This document shows positions 16,044 through 24,982 of a stretch of 50,572 nt of DNA, in pieces. A program made the position numbers and the translations under genes. Each line of letters starts with the position of its first letter. Positions within the stretch are counted from its first letter, which is position 1. Source of the DNA: Synergistaceae bacterium (GTDB lineage: Bacteria > Synergistota > Synergistia > Synergistales > Aminobacteriaceae); the NCBI GenBank assembly GCA_017455085.1, contig JAFTBT010000069.1:1-50572 (forward strand), given 5' to 3'. A model generated the notes under the pieces. That model made no database searches, was not told the DNA's origin, and saw only the letters and a program-made list of their open reading frames with translations.

Positions 16044-17591
16044 TTGAGTTATGATTATGACACCGACAGGCAGGCCGTCAAAATTCAAGCCCGTCTGCAA
16101 ATCACATCATTCTTCAGCGGAGCTGCTACTATGATTCTGGAGCTCACCGGTTCACGACTCGTTGCGCCATTTTTCGGCACTTCCCTCATAGTCTGGACCG
16201 CACTAATAGGGATCATCATGACCAGCTTATGCATCGGAAACTGGTTCGGTGGCTCTATCGCTGACAAACGTCCAGAAGGCAAACTCTTAGGCCGCATCCT
16301 AATCACTGCCGCCGTCATCATTGCTGCAACAGCCTTCGCAAGCAACTACATACTCACTTACCTTCAGGGGCTCGGCATGAATCTCTACATGGCTTCCGTA
16401 ATAGCTTCCGCAGTCATCTTCGCTCCCTCAAGCGTCCTGTTGGGAATGGTCTCCCCGTTCGTGGCTAGGCTCGCTATGCAGAACGTAGACTCCTCCGGCG
16501 CAGTAGTCGGCCGACTCTCCGCACTCAATTCCGCAGGCAGCATACTCGGTACATTCTTGGGAGGCTTCGTGTTGATCTCGCTGTTCCCTTCCGGAGTGAT
16601 ACTCATGCTTCTGGCTTCACTGGTAGCACTACTTTCTGTGCTGGTCTACACGGGCGCATGGAGGAAAATCATCTCCGTGATAGTGTTCTGCGTTCTGGCT
16701 GGCGGAGCTTGGGGAACATACACTTATGGCCTGCCGTTTGCTCCCATCGGCGAACAGATAGATACTCAGTATAATCACCTGTCCGTTGTCGAGAGCATAG
16801 ACACCAGAAATCACAGGAGAGTCCGCGTCCTCATCACTAACCCAGACAGTGCTCAGTCCCTCATGTACACCGACAAACCTCACGAACTCGTCAGCGAGTA
16901 CACGAAATTTTACGACCTAGCTTTCCACTACAAGCCCGACACAAAAAAAATCCTCATGCTCGGCGGAGGTGGCTACTGTGTCCCTAGATACCTGCTCGCT
17001 ACAAGGCCGGATGTCTCGATTGACGTTGTGGAGCTTGACCCGGGTGTTACTGAGACGGCGAAGAAATATTTTCACCTTGAGGACAACCAGAACTTGAGGA
17101 TATTCCATGAGGATGCTCGTACTTTCCTGAACAGGGCTGCACGCGACGGACTCGGAGACTATGACGCGATATTCATGGACACTTTCAGCTCGTGGATAGT
17201 GATACCGTTCCAGATGACTACTGTTGAGACTGCTCACCACTTGCGCGAGATTCTAAAGCCGGACGGTACGCTCATAGTGAACACCATTGCAAGCATATAC
17301 GGCCCCAAATCTGGAGTCTTTCACGGAATCTACAAGGCCTTCAACACGGCTTTTTCCACTATGATGATTTTCCCGGCAAATGCTCCGGAGACTAAGTACG
17401 CTATGGCTCTGCAAAATATTATCCTCGTCGCTATGAATGACACTGCCGCTTCGGTATCGCCTGCTGCTGATGCAAAGTATTCTGCTCTGCTCGCTAACCA
17501 GTGGCTTGAACCGTTCACACCTGACGCAAAAGTACCTGCATTCACGGACTCGTTTGCGCCTGTAGAAAGATATGCTTTAGCACAAAACTAG
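16044..17591 (+). CDS. Membrane-anchored spermidine synthase-like protein
   Basis: 515 residues. The first roughly 225 form about seven hydrophobic segments, followed by a cytoplasmic-type domain of the polyamine aminopropyltransferase fold: nucleotide motif ILMLGGGGY at about 302-310, acidic VVELDPG at about 327-333, and DARTFL. Where SpeE has its catalytic Asp region, this protein reads FMDTFSSWIVIPFQ, so true spermidine synthesis is doubtful. Fused proteins of this kind are widespread and mostly uncharacterised. A TTG start at 16044 follows GGAG by 11 bases. It is the first gene of the operon that continues with a Wzy_C ligase and the T2SS, 10 bp upstream of the ligase. Confidence 0.8.
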   Translation: MSYDYDTDRQAVKIQARLQITSFFSGAATMILELTGSRLVAPFFGTSLIVWTALIGIIMTSLCIGNWFGGSIADKRPEGKLLGRILITAAVIIAATAFASNYILTYLQGLGMNLYMASVIASAVIFAPSSVLLGMVSPFVARLAMQNVDSSGAVVGRLSALNSAGSILGTFLGGFVLISLFPSGVILMLLASLVALLSVLVYTGAWRKIISVIVFCVLAGGAWGTYTYGLPFAPIGEQIDTQYNHLSVVESIDTRNHRRVRVLITNPDSAQSLMYTDKPHELVSEYTKFYDLAFHYKPDTKKILMLGGGGYCVPRYLLATRPDVSIDVVELDPGVTETAKKYFHLEDNQNLRIFHEDARTFLNRAARDGLGDYDAIFMDTFSSWIVIPFQMTTVETAHHLREILKPDGTLIVNTIASIYGPKSGVFHGIYKAFNTAFSTMMIFPANAPETKYAMALQNIILVAMNDTAASVSPAADAKYSALLANQWLEPFTPDAKVPAFTDSFAPVERYALAQN

Positions 17592-17601
17592 GAGGACACT
17601 C

Positions 17602-19680
17602 ATGAAGAAACCCATTAATCTCTCAAATCCTAAGCCATCGCTGAAAAAAGTTCCCGAAAAATTCCAGCCCCTTCCATTAGTCCCTGCATGGATTCTTATG
17701 CCGTTATGGTTCGTCTCGCTTGCACTGCCGAATCTGGTGTATTCAGGGATATTGTTTGCTGACACGTTGCATATCCTGAAGTGGGCAGTTACCGGAGTCC
17801 CTGTTGCCATTGCAGTCATAGTTGCGGGCTGGAGGCTCTTGCGTTACGGCAGAGAAAGAATCTCCCTGAAGATCGACCTGTTCGGGATATTATGGGCGTT
17901 GGTGCTGGTGTATTGTGCGATTCAGCCGCTGTGGGTAGATATATTTTCACGAACCGGCTACGCTCTGGAGATGGTCTGCTTCGTGTGCATGTGGGCGTTC
18001 TACGTGCTGAGTGTGTCGTCATTCCCTGAGTGGGGCTTGAGGCCGGTGATACTGCTTGCGAATCTCAACGCTGCTGTGAACGTAATGTTTGCGGAGCTTC
18101 AGATCAGGAACATGAACAACTTCAGATTTCTTGACGGCACTATATTCTCGGACCTCCAGAAAATCAGCAATATCATTCTTCCGACTCCAGGCAACTACAT
18201 AGGCAACACTGCTCAGCAAAACATGTTCGGCTTATGGGTCGCTGTGGCAACGCTCGGAGCTGTGTGGCTGTTCGTGTATGACGCTTGGCGCAATGACGCT
18301 CAGGAACACGGCCGGAAAATCTGGCTGCCTTCTGCGTGTATAGCCCTCGCTGTCGTGTGCATGAAGTTCGCAGTGACTCAAGCGAGCGTATTTTTGTGGG
18401 TGATGGCTGGAGCGTTCGTAGTGTTGGCGTTCGTGATGGCCTTCGTGAACGGGAATGACAGGCATACATATTTCTCGATAGTGATTCTGCTCTTGGCCGC
18501 AGTAAATTTCTGGGGGCTCATGAACTCCACAAGCAGGTCGGCTACTCTTGCTCTGACTGGCGGAATTTTGCTCATGCTCATAATTTCGGCGTGGAAGTTC
18601 GACAGGCATCACGTTATCCGGCTCGGAGCTGTATTGCTGGTGATTGGAGCTGTGTTCTGGGCATCTATGTACTCTCCGAGATCTGGTGCTATAGTCGGCA
18701 AAACAGTGGACATCATCAAGAATGCAGAGAATATCGGAAACAGGCGCGGCATTTGGGCGACTTCGTACTCTATGCTGATGGAACACCCCGAAGGCGTAGG
18801 TATCGGCCAATACAAATGGCACTATCTGGAGGGGCAGAAATACGGCTTTAGCATCTTCACAAGCGACTGGTATAAGTGGCAATACACGCACTGGGCGCAT
18901 AATGAGTTCCTGCAGTTCTTCTGTGAGGGAGGCTGGATCGGCGGAATACTGTTCATGATTATGTATATGAGCTGGTTTGTGCCTGCGGTGATAGGCCTGT
19001 TCAGAAAGAAGCGCATGGAGATGAATATTAATGCTGTGTGGGGAGTATGTCTTGCCTCATTGATAACGTTCTGTGCAGTTTTCACGAGGCCTTTCCACAG
19101 AATCGAGAATATCGTGTGGATAGCTCTGGCCTTTGCGGTGTCGAACCGAGAATTTTTCCCATGCCTGAAGTTTTCTGCAGTGTATGAGCCTATCCAGTCA
19201 AAACTCTTCCGGAAATTGGCGGCAATAGTGTGTATTGTGGGGTCAATCTGCGGGATAGTCTACATCTCCAGCGGAATACAGGGCAATATGCTGCTCAGAA
19301 AAGCACTCTCCACAAACAATGCAGACCTGCAACTCTACTACCTCAATCAGGCGCAGAAACACCCCATTGTGTACGAGGAGACCATGCGCAACATTGGGTA
19401 TCACTATATGCAGTTAGGCGACCAGACGGACAATATAGAGATGCTTTCAAAGGGTTTTGACACTCTGTGGGAACACTTCAACCATGAGCCGCATTCTGAG
19501 GACATCAGCAAGTTGTTGCAGTTCGCGCAGAAATACCAGCAAGAGGAAGTACTCAGGGCAATAGCGAGCTACTTCAAGCCAGGAACGTATCACCTGAAGC
19601 GAATACCGCAGAAGACTTCGGACGGTGAAGTAGTGAATGCCCTGCTGCTCGTGAACGGCCCGGGTAAAGATGACGACTAA
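17602..19680 (+). CDS. O-antigen ligase / protein O-oligosaccharyltransferase family (Wzy_C) membrane protein
   Basis: 692 residues with about ten or more membrane helices up to about residue 545, then a soluble helical C-terminal region (about 560-690) that looks like TPR-type repeats. The Wzy_C-type periplasmic loop carries RSATLALTGG (about 312-321), HPEGVGIGQYKWHYL and THWAHNEFLQFFCEGG, with the conserved His at about 433. This family includes WaaL lipid A ligases and the PglL/TfpO/ComP-type enzymes that put oligosaccharides on pilins. Length and helical tail favour the latter group. Its 3' end overlaps the first pseudopilin gene by 11 bp, so it is translated with the T2SS. Family is sure; protein versus LPS acceptor is inference. 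Confidence 0.78.
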   Translation: MKKPINLSNPKPSLKKVPEKFQPLPLVPAWILMPLWFVSLALPNLVYSGILFADTLHILKWAVTGVPVAIAVIVAGWRLLRYGRERISLKIDLFGILWALVLVYCAIQPLWVDIFSRTGYALEMVCFVCMWAFYVLSVSSFPEWGLRPVILLANLNAAVNVMFAELQIRNMNNFRFLDGTIFSDLQKISNIILPTPGNYIGNTAQQNMFGLWVAVATLGAVWLFVYDAWRNDAQEHGRKIWLPSACIALAVVCMKFAVTQASVFLWVMAGAFVVLAFVMAFVNGNDRHTYFSIVILLLAAVNFWGLMNSTSRSATLALTGGILLMLIISAWKFDRHHVIRLGAVLLVIGAVFWASMYSPRSGAIVGKTVDIIKNAENIGNRRGIWATSYSMLMEHPEGVGIGQYKWHYLEGQKYGFSIFTSDWYKWQYTHWAHNEFLQFFCEGGWIGGILFMIMYMSWFVPAVIGLFRKKRMEMNINAVWGVCLASLITFCAVFTRPFHRIENIVWIALAFAVSNREFFPCLKFSAVYEPIQSKLFRKLAAIVCIVGSICGIVYISSGIQGNMLLRKALSTNNADLQLYYLNQAQKHPIVYEETMRNIGYHYMQLGDQTDNIEMLSKGFDTLWEHFNHEPHSEDISKLLQFAQKYQQEEVLRAIASYFKPGTYHLKRIPQKTSDGEVVNALLLVNGPGKDDD

Positions 19681-20317
19681 TAGAGCTTTCACACTGGTTG
19701 AGATTCTTGTTGCTGTGATGCTTACGGGGATTTTGACGACGCTGGCACTTGCTCCGGTGGTGATAACTGTGAGGCGCGTGGTCGACACTCAGACCGAATA
19801 CACCGACTTTGCGGCATTGTCGCGCACTATGAACTTCATAGCCAGAGACCTCAATTCTGCCATGCGTATGGCTCCCAACGTGATAACTATAAATGACCAC
19901 GAAGCTTTAGGCGGCCATGATGACGATGCATTACTCATCATGAGTACGGCTCCCACAGCACAGAATCTCCCTTCCGGTACTCTGGTCTACAAAGTTTCTG
20001 AAGGGGGGATGCTTCACGGGAATGTGATACCGGGACTCTACAGGTGGATATTTCCGGGAAAAGTCCCAAACGTCATCAAGATAGATACTCTGAATCCTGA
20101 GGACGGCCAGTTAGTGCTGCCTGGGGTTAGCGGCTTCAGCGTGGAGATACCTACAGGGGCACACGAGGACGACCGCAGAATATCCTACAGCGGGGCTCTG
20201 CCTTCAGCGATATACATCAAGCTGGTGCGTGGTGAAAGAACTGCATACACTGCTCCGATTTTTGACGATGAACATGACAAACGCAATGAACTCGAAAGCA
20301 TTATTGTCTTCCCGTAA
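19670..20317 (+). CDS. gspJ: T2SS minor pseudopilin GspJ-like
   Basis: 215 residues with a type IV prepilin signal: short leader MTTNRA, cleavage before FTLVEILVAV, Glu at mature position 5, and a hydrophobic helix to about residue 27. The C-terminal globular part is large for a pseudopilin, as in GspJ, and the gene precedes gspK, the usual order. The residue before cleavage is Ala rather than Gly, which prepilin peptidases accept. It overlaps the ligase gene upstream and gspK downstream. GspI is the alternative name if the paralogue at 24592 is J-like, but length favours GspJ. Confidence 0.8.
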   Translation: MTTNRAFTLVEILVAVMLTGILTTLALAPVVITVRRVVDTQTEYTDFAALSRTMNFIARDLNSAMRMAPNVITINDHEALGGHDDDALLIMSTAPTAQNLPSGTLVYKVSEGGMLHGNVIPGLYRWIFPGKVPNVIKIDTLNPEDGQLVLPGVSGFSVEIPTGAHEDDRRISYSGALPSAIYIKLVRGERTAYTAPIFDDEHDKRNELESIIVFP

Positions 20318-21197
20318 GCGCGAGGGCTTCGTCCTGATAAGCGTGCTGATGCTGGGAGTGCTGTTGATTTCGTGTGCTACAGCATTTTCGTGGTTCGTGA
20401 GGCAGCAGGTCAAGACCGTATCACGTGAACGCATAAACATAGCAAGCCGCAGTATGGCTCACGTATTGGTGAACGCAATCATCAACGTTGTGGCAGAAAT
20501 GGGCTCGCATATCGGTTACGACAGCCCGACGCAGAGATGGTACCAGCCTTTTGCGCTGCCTATTGATGACATGGGAGTATGGGTAGTGCAAGTTACTCCG
20601 CTGGACGACAAAATACCTATACGCAATATGTTTCTGCCTGACGGGAACACATTACGCCGTGAGCTTACTGATGCGTGGCAATCCATGTGGGAGGAACTCG
20701 GACACCGTGAGCTTGAGCAGTTAGTGCTTGACTTCATGGACAAGAACAACAAGCCCAGAGTCGGCGGAGTTGAGTACGATGAATTTCTGAACCGGCCGCC
20801 GTATGACATGTCGGAGCTGCTTATGCTGAGTCATGACATAGACCCCGCGCTTTTGATGGAGATTGAGGATTATTGCACCGTCTACAGTGACGGAAGGGTG
20901 AATCTGAACGTTGCGCCTATTCACGTGCTGGAGCTGCTGCCGGGGCTGGACATTGGGCAGATTGCGCAGAGTATCGTGAACGCCAGAACGGAGAAACCCC
21001 TGGAGACATTGACGGACATACAGAATCTTCCGGGAGCTGGCCCGAGAACTGCAACACAGCTCACTAACATAGCGGCTTTCAAGAGCAGGTATTTTCAGGT
21101 GAAGATAGAATGTTTCAGCGACAACGAAGGAGGAACTTCCTACAACATAATTTTTGACAGGTCAACAAAGCAGATTGTCAAATGGGAGGAAAACTGA
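20268..21197 (+). CDS. gspK: T2SS minor pseudopilin GspK
   Basis: About 309 residues from the ATG at 20268; another ATG at 20286 is also possible and neither has a clear ribosome-binding site, so coupling with the overlapping gspJ (50 bp) is likely. The N-terminus has the prepilin cleavage G-FVLISVLMLG with no Glu at position 5, a hallmark of GspK, which sits at the pseudopilus tip. The large insert and the late helix-hairpin-helix-like part (NVAPIHVLELLPGLD, then LPGAGPRTATQL) match the T2SSK family. Very likely correct. Confidence 0.9.
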   Translation: MNMTNAMNSKALLSSRKREGFVLISVLMLGVLLISCATAFSWFVRQQVKTVSRERINIASRSMAHVLVNAIINVVAEMGSHIGYDSPTQRWYQPFALPIDDMGVWVVQVTPLDDKIPIRNMFLPDGNTLRRELTDAWQSMWEELGHRELEQLVLDFMDKNNKPRVGGVEYDEFLNRPPYDMSELLMLSHDIDPALLMEIEDYCTVYSDGRVNLNVAPIHVLELLPGLDIGQIAQSIVNARTEKPLETLTDIQNLPGAGPRTATQLTNIAAFKSRYFQVKIECFSDNEGGTSYNIIFDRSTKQIVKWEEN

Positions 21198-21204
21198 CAG
21201 CATA

Positions 21205-22500
21205 ATGAATACAGAAAACATGTTGATGAATCTGAGAGCTTTTCTGCTGAAGAAATCGGGAGGTGAAGACTTCAGTGATACGGAATTTCGGAGGACTATC
21301 GACGTAACGCAGACCATACAGGACGAGGACACCGGCACGGAACAGCAAATCACCCGCAAAGCCATCAAGCTCATCACGTCAGCTACAGGCAGCCGCAAGA
21401 AGCATATCACCCTCGTACCGATGAGGTCTCTGGCAGTTGAGGAGTACACATTTCCGTTCTCGAACACCACCAAGATCCGCGAGGCACTGAGATTACAGGC
21501 AATGCCATACTCTGCTGCGGGAGAGCTTGAGCTTTTTCCGGTAACTCTTGCGCGCACAGGCAGGGAAGCATCAGGCCTAGTGTGGTATGCGTCACCGTCC
21601 GAGCTGGAGATACCAGGCATTCCTGGAGACTCTGGCACGGGCAAAATCTGGCCTGCACCATTAGCGTTTGTGTCAGGGCTTGAGAGCTATAACGGCTCTG
21701 GCGTAACGATGTGGATCGACGAGGAAAATATATGCTCCATTCTGTGGCAGGAGAACAAACCAGTGCTATACCGCTGGAGGAGTTCGTCGGGTGCTGGCTC
21801 TGAGGAGAAAGAGCTTGCGTGGTACGATGCCTACTGTTCGGCGAAGGAGCTTGACCGCGGCGGAAATTTCGTAGTGAATGCGGCAGACAGTGATGATGAC
21901 GATGAAGCAGGCGAAGAGTTTGCGCAGGTAGTAGCACAGAGCGTGAAGATATGCCCGTGGATTGATAGAGTGAACTTGTCGCGCAGAGCATTGGAGGGAG
22001 CGCGTGACCTGGAGCGCAGTGTGAGGCTGTTGACGCGAGTAGCGTTGTGGCTGTTGCTTCTGGGAGGTGCAGCACTAGGCGGGAGCTTTTTGCGTTGGCA
22101 GCAACTTACCGCCCAGATTCAGGAGCTCAGGACTCGCACCGAGAACTATTACCGTCAGACATTCGAGCCTCAGCGAACGGGACGCATTGCTAATCCAGTA
22201 GCCTTTGCACGCGACAAAATAGCCGAACTCTCAGGGACAGGCACAACTGGACACCCTATCGAGGAAGTTATGGCGGACTTGGGCGAGATATTCGGCAATG
22301 AACAGCACAAGGGCGTGACTCTGGACGTTATTCGCTACAACGCCGAAGGTTTCGACTGCACGGGCACAGCTCCGGACATGAGTACAGTGCTGAACTTCCG
22401 GAAGGCATGGGAGGATCGCGACAACAAGGCTCAAGTGGACAATACGCAGTTTGTTGCAGGGATAGGCTACAGGTTTGACTTGCGTGTGAGGTGGAACTAA
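21205..22500 (+). CDS. gspL: T2SS inner-membrane platform protein GspL
   Basis: 431 residues. The cytoplasmic N-terminal region (about 1-270) includes an actin-like fold segment (ITLVPMRSLAVEEYTFPF), a single membrane helix lies at about 275-297, and a periplasmic ferredoxin-like tail follows. GspL links the ATPase GspE to GspM. I chose the ATG at 21205 (MNTENMLMN), 7 bp after the gspK stop; a GGAGG is about 15 bases upstream, rather far. The stop overlaps the next ATG (TAATG). Sequence conservation is low in this family, so the call leans on size, topology and position between gspK and gspM. Confidence 0.82.
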   Translation: MNTENMLMNLRAFLLKKSGGEDFSDTEFRRTIDVTQTIQDEDTGTEQQITRKAIKLITSATGSRKKHITLVPMRSLAVEEYTFPFSNTTKIREALRLQAMPYSAAGELELFPVTLARTGREASGLVWYASPSELEIPGIPGDSGTGKIWPAPLAFVSGLESYNGSGVTMWIDEENICSILWQENKPVLYRWRSSSGAGSEEKELAWYDAYCSAKELDRGGNFVVNAADSDDDDEAGEEFAQVVAQSVKICPWIDRVNLSRRALEGARDLERSVRLLTRVALWLLLLGGAALGGSFLRWQQLTAQIQELRTRTENYYRQTFEPQRTGRIANPVAFARDKIAELSGTGTTGHPIEEVMADLGEIFGNEQHKGVTLDVIRYNAEGFDCTGTAPDMSTVLNFRKAWEDRDNKAQVDNTQFVAGIGYRFDLRVRWN

Positions 22501-23003
22501 TGGCAGTGAATATCGACTATGTTGTGAACAGCACAAGAAGTATATTGCGCGGAGAGGCACCCGGTTCTGTGAGGCTTGTAGCAGCGGGTTTGCTTGCACT
22601 GACTGTGTGGAGCGGTGTACTGATTATGCGTAACTGGACAGCCCAGAGCATGAGTACTCTCACCGCACAGCAGGGACGATTTCGGACGCTGTTGACGCTC
22701 GGCAATGAGTACAAATCCCTCGCACCGACTGCACGAAGCGCTCAGGCGGGGAACGTAGATGTGGCTACGGTGTTTGCGCAGGTATCTGAACGTATGCAGT
22801 TGGGAAGCCGCGTGAATAGGATTTCACCAGACGGTAGGAATCAGGCAGTCGAGATCAATAGACTCTATGCGGAGGAGTTTGCGGAACTACAGAAGCAGCT
22901 TGCGAGTCGTGGAGTGAGGTTCATAGCTGCGGAGTTGAGGGCATTACCAGCAGGGAATGAGCGACTTTTTACTGTGTCAGCAATTATCGGGCCGGTGAAC
23001 TGA
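22500..23003 (+). CDS. gspM: T2SS inner-membrane protein GspM-like
   Basis: 167 residues: a short cytoplasmic start, one membrane helix (about 26-44, LVAAGLLALTVWSGVLIM) and a periplasmic part with coiled-coil character ending in a small alpha/beta domain. This is the topology of GspM, the partner of GspL in the inner-membrane platform. The ATG shares a base with the gspL stop. An in-frame GTG three codons upstream is not needed. Identification rests on topology and gene order. Confidence 0.75.
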   Translation: MAVNIDYVVNSTRSILRGEAPGSVRLVAAGLLALTVWSGVLIMRNWTAQSMSTLTAQQGRFRTLLTLGNEYKSLAPTARSAQAGNVDVATVFAQVSERMQLGSRVNRISPDGRNQAVEINRLYAEEFAELQKQLASRGVRFIAAELRALPAGNERLFTVSAIIGPVN

Positions 23004-23006
23004 ATC

Positions 23007-23585
23007 ATGAAACGTACACTAACATTTACACTCAAGACTATATTATTCGCGGCGGGGTTTATCTGTGCGTTATGGTTATTCCTGCCATGGCGTGAGGCCG
23101 GTAAAGCTGCAATGTCACTCGCGTATTCTCGGCTATCTGCTTCAGGAATGCGCATGAATTACTCCGATATTTCAGGTGAATCCGATGGCTTTACTGTACA
23201 CAATCTAGCACTCAGCGGGATGGCAAATTTCCGTTTTTCATCAGTAACGTTGCGGCCAAGAATAGCTGCAAGTATCCTGAGTCTTGCTCCAGTATGTGAT
23301 GTCTTGTTTCGTGGCGGAAGCGTCCAGTTGGGGATGAGCATATCTTTCGGCGACGGAGGTGTGCTAGTAACTGCCGGGAGGAGTGAGATGCTGCTGGAGA
23401 ACCTGAGGACGAACGGAGATTTTGCCCTGAACGGTTGGCTTGCTGTGAATCCGCAGGCTATGAGGATAACTCGTGCAGATGCTAGGCTGAATGTGCCGGA
23501 GAGTTTTTCGCAGAACATGGGAATGCTTCAGAACTTCCTGCCGTTGGTGAAGGATGGAGACAGGTGGTATTTGAGGCGCAACTAG
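23007..23585 (+). CDS. gspN: T2SS protein GspN-like
   Basis: 192 residues with an N-terminal membrane anchor (about 8-28, FTLKTILFAAGFICALWLFLP) and an outer domain rich in beta strands (SGESDGFTVHNLALSGMANF, then RPRIAASILSLAPVCDVLF). GspN proteins have this plan and follow gspM in many T2SS operons. It is shorter than the about 250 residues usual in Proteobacteria. The gap to gspM is 3 bp. A moderately confident call, based on position and topology. Confidence 0.68.
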   Translation: MKRTLTFTLKTILFAAGFICALWLFLPWREAGKAAMSLAYSRLSASGMRMNYSDISGESDGFTVHNLALSGMANFRFSSVTLRPRIAASILSLAPVCDVLFRGGSVQLGMSISFGDGGVLVTAGRSEMLLENLRTNGDFALNGWLAVNPQAMRITRADARLNVPESFSQNMGMLQNFLPLVKDGDRWYLRRN

Positions 23586-23606
23586 ATACCTAGAGAGGTG
23601 ATACTT

Positions 23607-24590
23607 TTGTTAGACAGACTCAGAGAATTATTATCCCGCATACATTTTTCACGACCTAAGCAAAACAATTCGCAGACATCCAGCAAAGACGAAGGAGGCA
23701 AGATTTACGCTGTGTGGCTGTTCATTCTGCCGCTATTGGCAGGGTTGGCACTTGGCCGGCTTGCAGGTGCAGGGATGGGCTATGCACTCGATAAGCTCGT
23801 CCCCAGCTCCGGAATGACTGACTCCGCAGTAACAGGCTTTCAGGAATCAGCACAGGACACTTCAGGCCCGCGAGGACTTGAGGGATTTTTGTCGTCGAAC
23901 CCGTTCCACATATCCCCGCAGAAACCCGACACTCCTCCTCCAGCTCCGAAGCCTGCTGCAGAGAAACCCGCTAAAGCCCCAGAACCGACTCTTGATGACG
24001 TGATTTTGAGGGGGACACTTCCGGGAGTAGGCGGATGGTTTGAGAAGGACGGCCAGCTTAAGCTGATACTTGTGGGGAAAAATATAGACAGGTTTAGGCT
24101 AGCGAGCGTTGAGTACAATTCCGCACAGTTCAGACGCGGCAGGACACGCATAACGAAGTACATCACGTACGGCCCTGTGGTCCAGAAAGCAAAAGAGGAA
24201 GCTCCAAAGCCCGCACCTAACCCCGCACCAGCTCCAGAACCAGCAAGACAGACCGGCAACATCACGGCGGCAAGCGAGAACTCCGAAGGCTCAATACCGG
24301 CAGAAATGGTGCAGTCCCTCGTGCAGAATCCGTTTGACGAGCTGAAGCGTATACGTATGCGCCCGAACGACAAAGCAGGCGGACTCGAAGTCCAGTGGAT
24401 TCAGAATGACAGCATCTTGAAGCGTCTAGGTGTCCAGCGCGGAGATGTCATCAAGTCCGTGAACGGAATACCCTTCACGAACATGGGCGATATTGCCAAC
24501 TCGATAAACTCCCTCATGAACAGCGAGCGGTTTGACGTCGAAGTTACCAGAGGCGGGAAGAATACTCCCTTGCGTTACGTGGTGAAGTGA
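23607..24590 (+). CDS. gspC: T2SS inner-membrane protein GspC with PDZ domain
   Basis: 327 residues from a TTG at 23607, which has AGAGAGG about 7 bases upstream; an in-frame GTG at 23598 would remove that spacing. A charged cytoplasmic start is followed by one membrane helix (about 32-60), a Pro- and Ala-rich linker, the homology region (TLDDVILRGTLPG...KLILVGKNIDRFRL) that contacts the secretin, a second Pro-rich linker, and a C-terminal PDZ domain (about 245-325; LGVQRGDVIKSVNGIPF). This is the full layout of GspC, which recruits substrates and joins the inner platform to GspD. Confidence 0.9.
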   Translation: MLDRLRELLSRIHFSRPKQNNSQTSSKDEGGKIYAVWLFILPLLAGLALGRLAGAGMGYALDKLVPSSGMTDSAVTGFQESAQDTSGPRGLEGFLSSNPFHISPQKPDTPPPAPKPAAEKPAKAPEPTLDDVILRGTLPGVGGWFEKDGQLKLILVGKNIDRFRLASVEYNSAQFRRGRTRITKYITYGPVVQKAKEEAPKPAPNPAPAPEPARQTGNITAASENSEGSIPAEMVQSLVQNPFDELKRIRMRPNDKAGGLEVQWIQNDSILKRLGVQRGDVIKSVNGIPFTNMGDIANSINSLMNSERFDVEVTRGGKNTPLRYVVK

Positions 24591-24591
24591 T

Positions 24592-24927
24592 ATGCGCACT
24601 CGTAAGGGCTTTACGTTGATGGAGGTACTTACTGCTACGGTCATAGCAGGCCTCACGATAACGGCAGGGTTCAGGTTAATCGCAATGTCATACAGTTTGC
24701 TGGGAGCTGTAGAGGGTGAACGAGAGCTCATCAACGCAGCGCAGACTATCTGGATGAGATTCCGGACTGATAAGGATATGGCCTCAAGCGGGACTGATGA
24801 CGACCTTAATATCAAGTGGGAGACTAAGGAGTTATCGATTCCGGTTGATGATTACGAGCTGAAATACAGGCGTGTAACTATAACGCTGGTAGACGGCCGC
24901 CAGACAGATATATATGTTGCTGAATGA
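24592..24927 (+). CDS. T2SS minor pseudopilin GspI/GspH-like
   Basis: 111 residues with prepilin leader MRTRKG, cleavage before FTLMEVLTATVI, and Glu at mature position 5. The short globular part (about 80 residues) and the LTATVIAGLTITAG helix look most like GspI, though GspH is not excluded. The ATG is 1 bp after the gspC stop. Its place between gspC and gspD is unusual; in the classical order gspD follows gspC directly. Confidence 0.75.
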   Translation: MRTRKGFTLMEVLTATVIAGLTITAGFRLIAMSYSLLGAVEGERELINAAQTIWMRFRTDKDMASSGTDDDLNIKWETKELSIPVDDYELKYRRVTITLVDGRQTDIYVAE

Positions 24928-24982
24928 AAAGCGTTTGTAGTATCATGAAAGCTGTTAATAATATATAGGGGATGTTGACGAT

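Noticed and set aside
21407..22075. Open frame of about 222 codons antisense to gspL
   Set aside because: Very rich in Ser, His, Leu and Gln with no domain pattern; gspL on the other strand has the expected topology and context.
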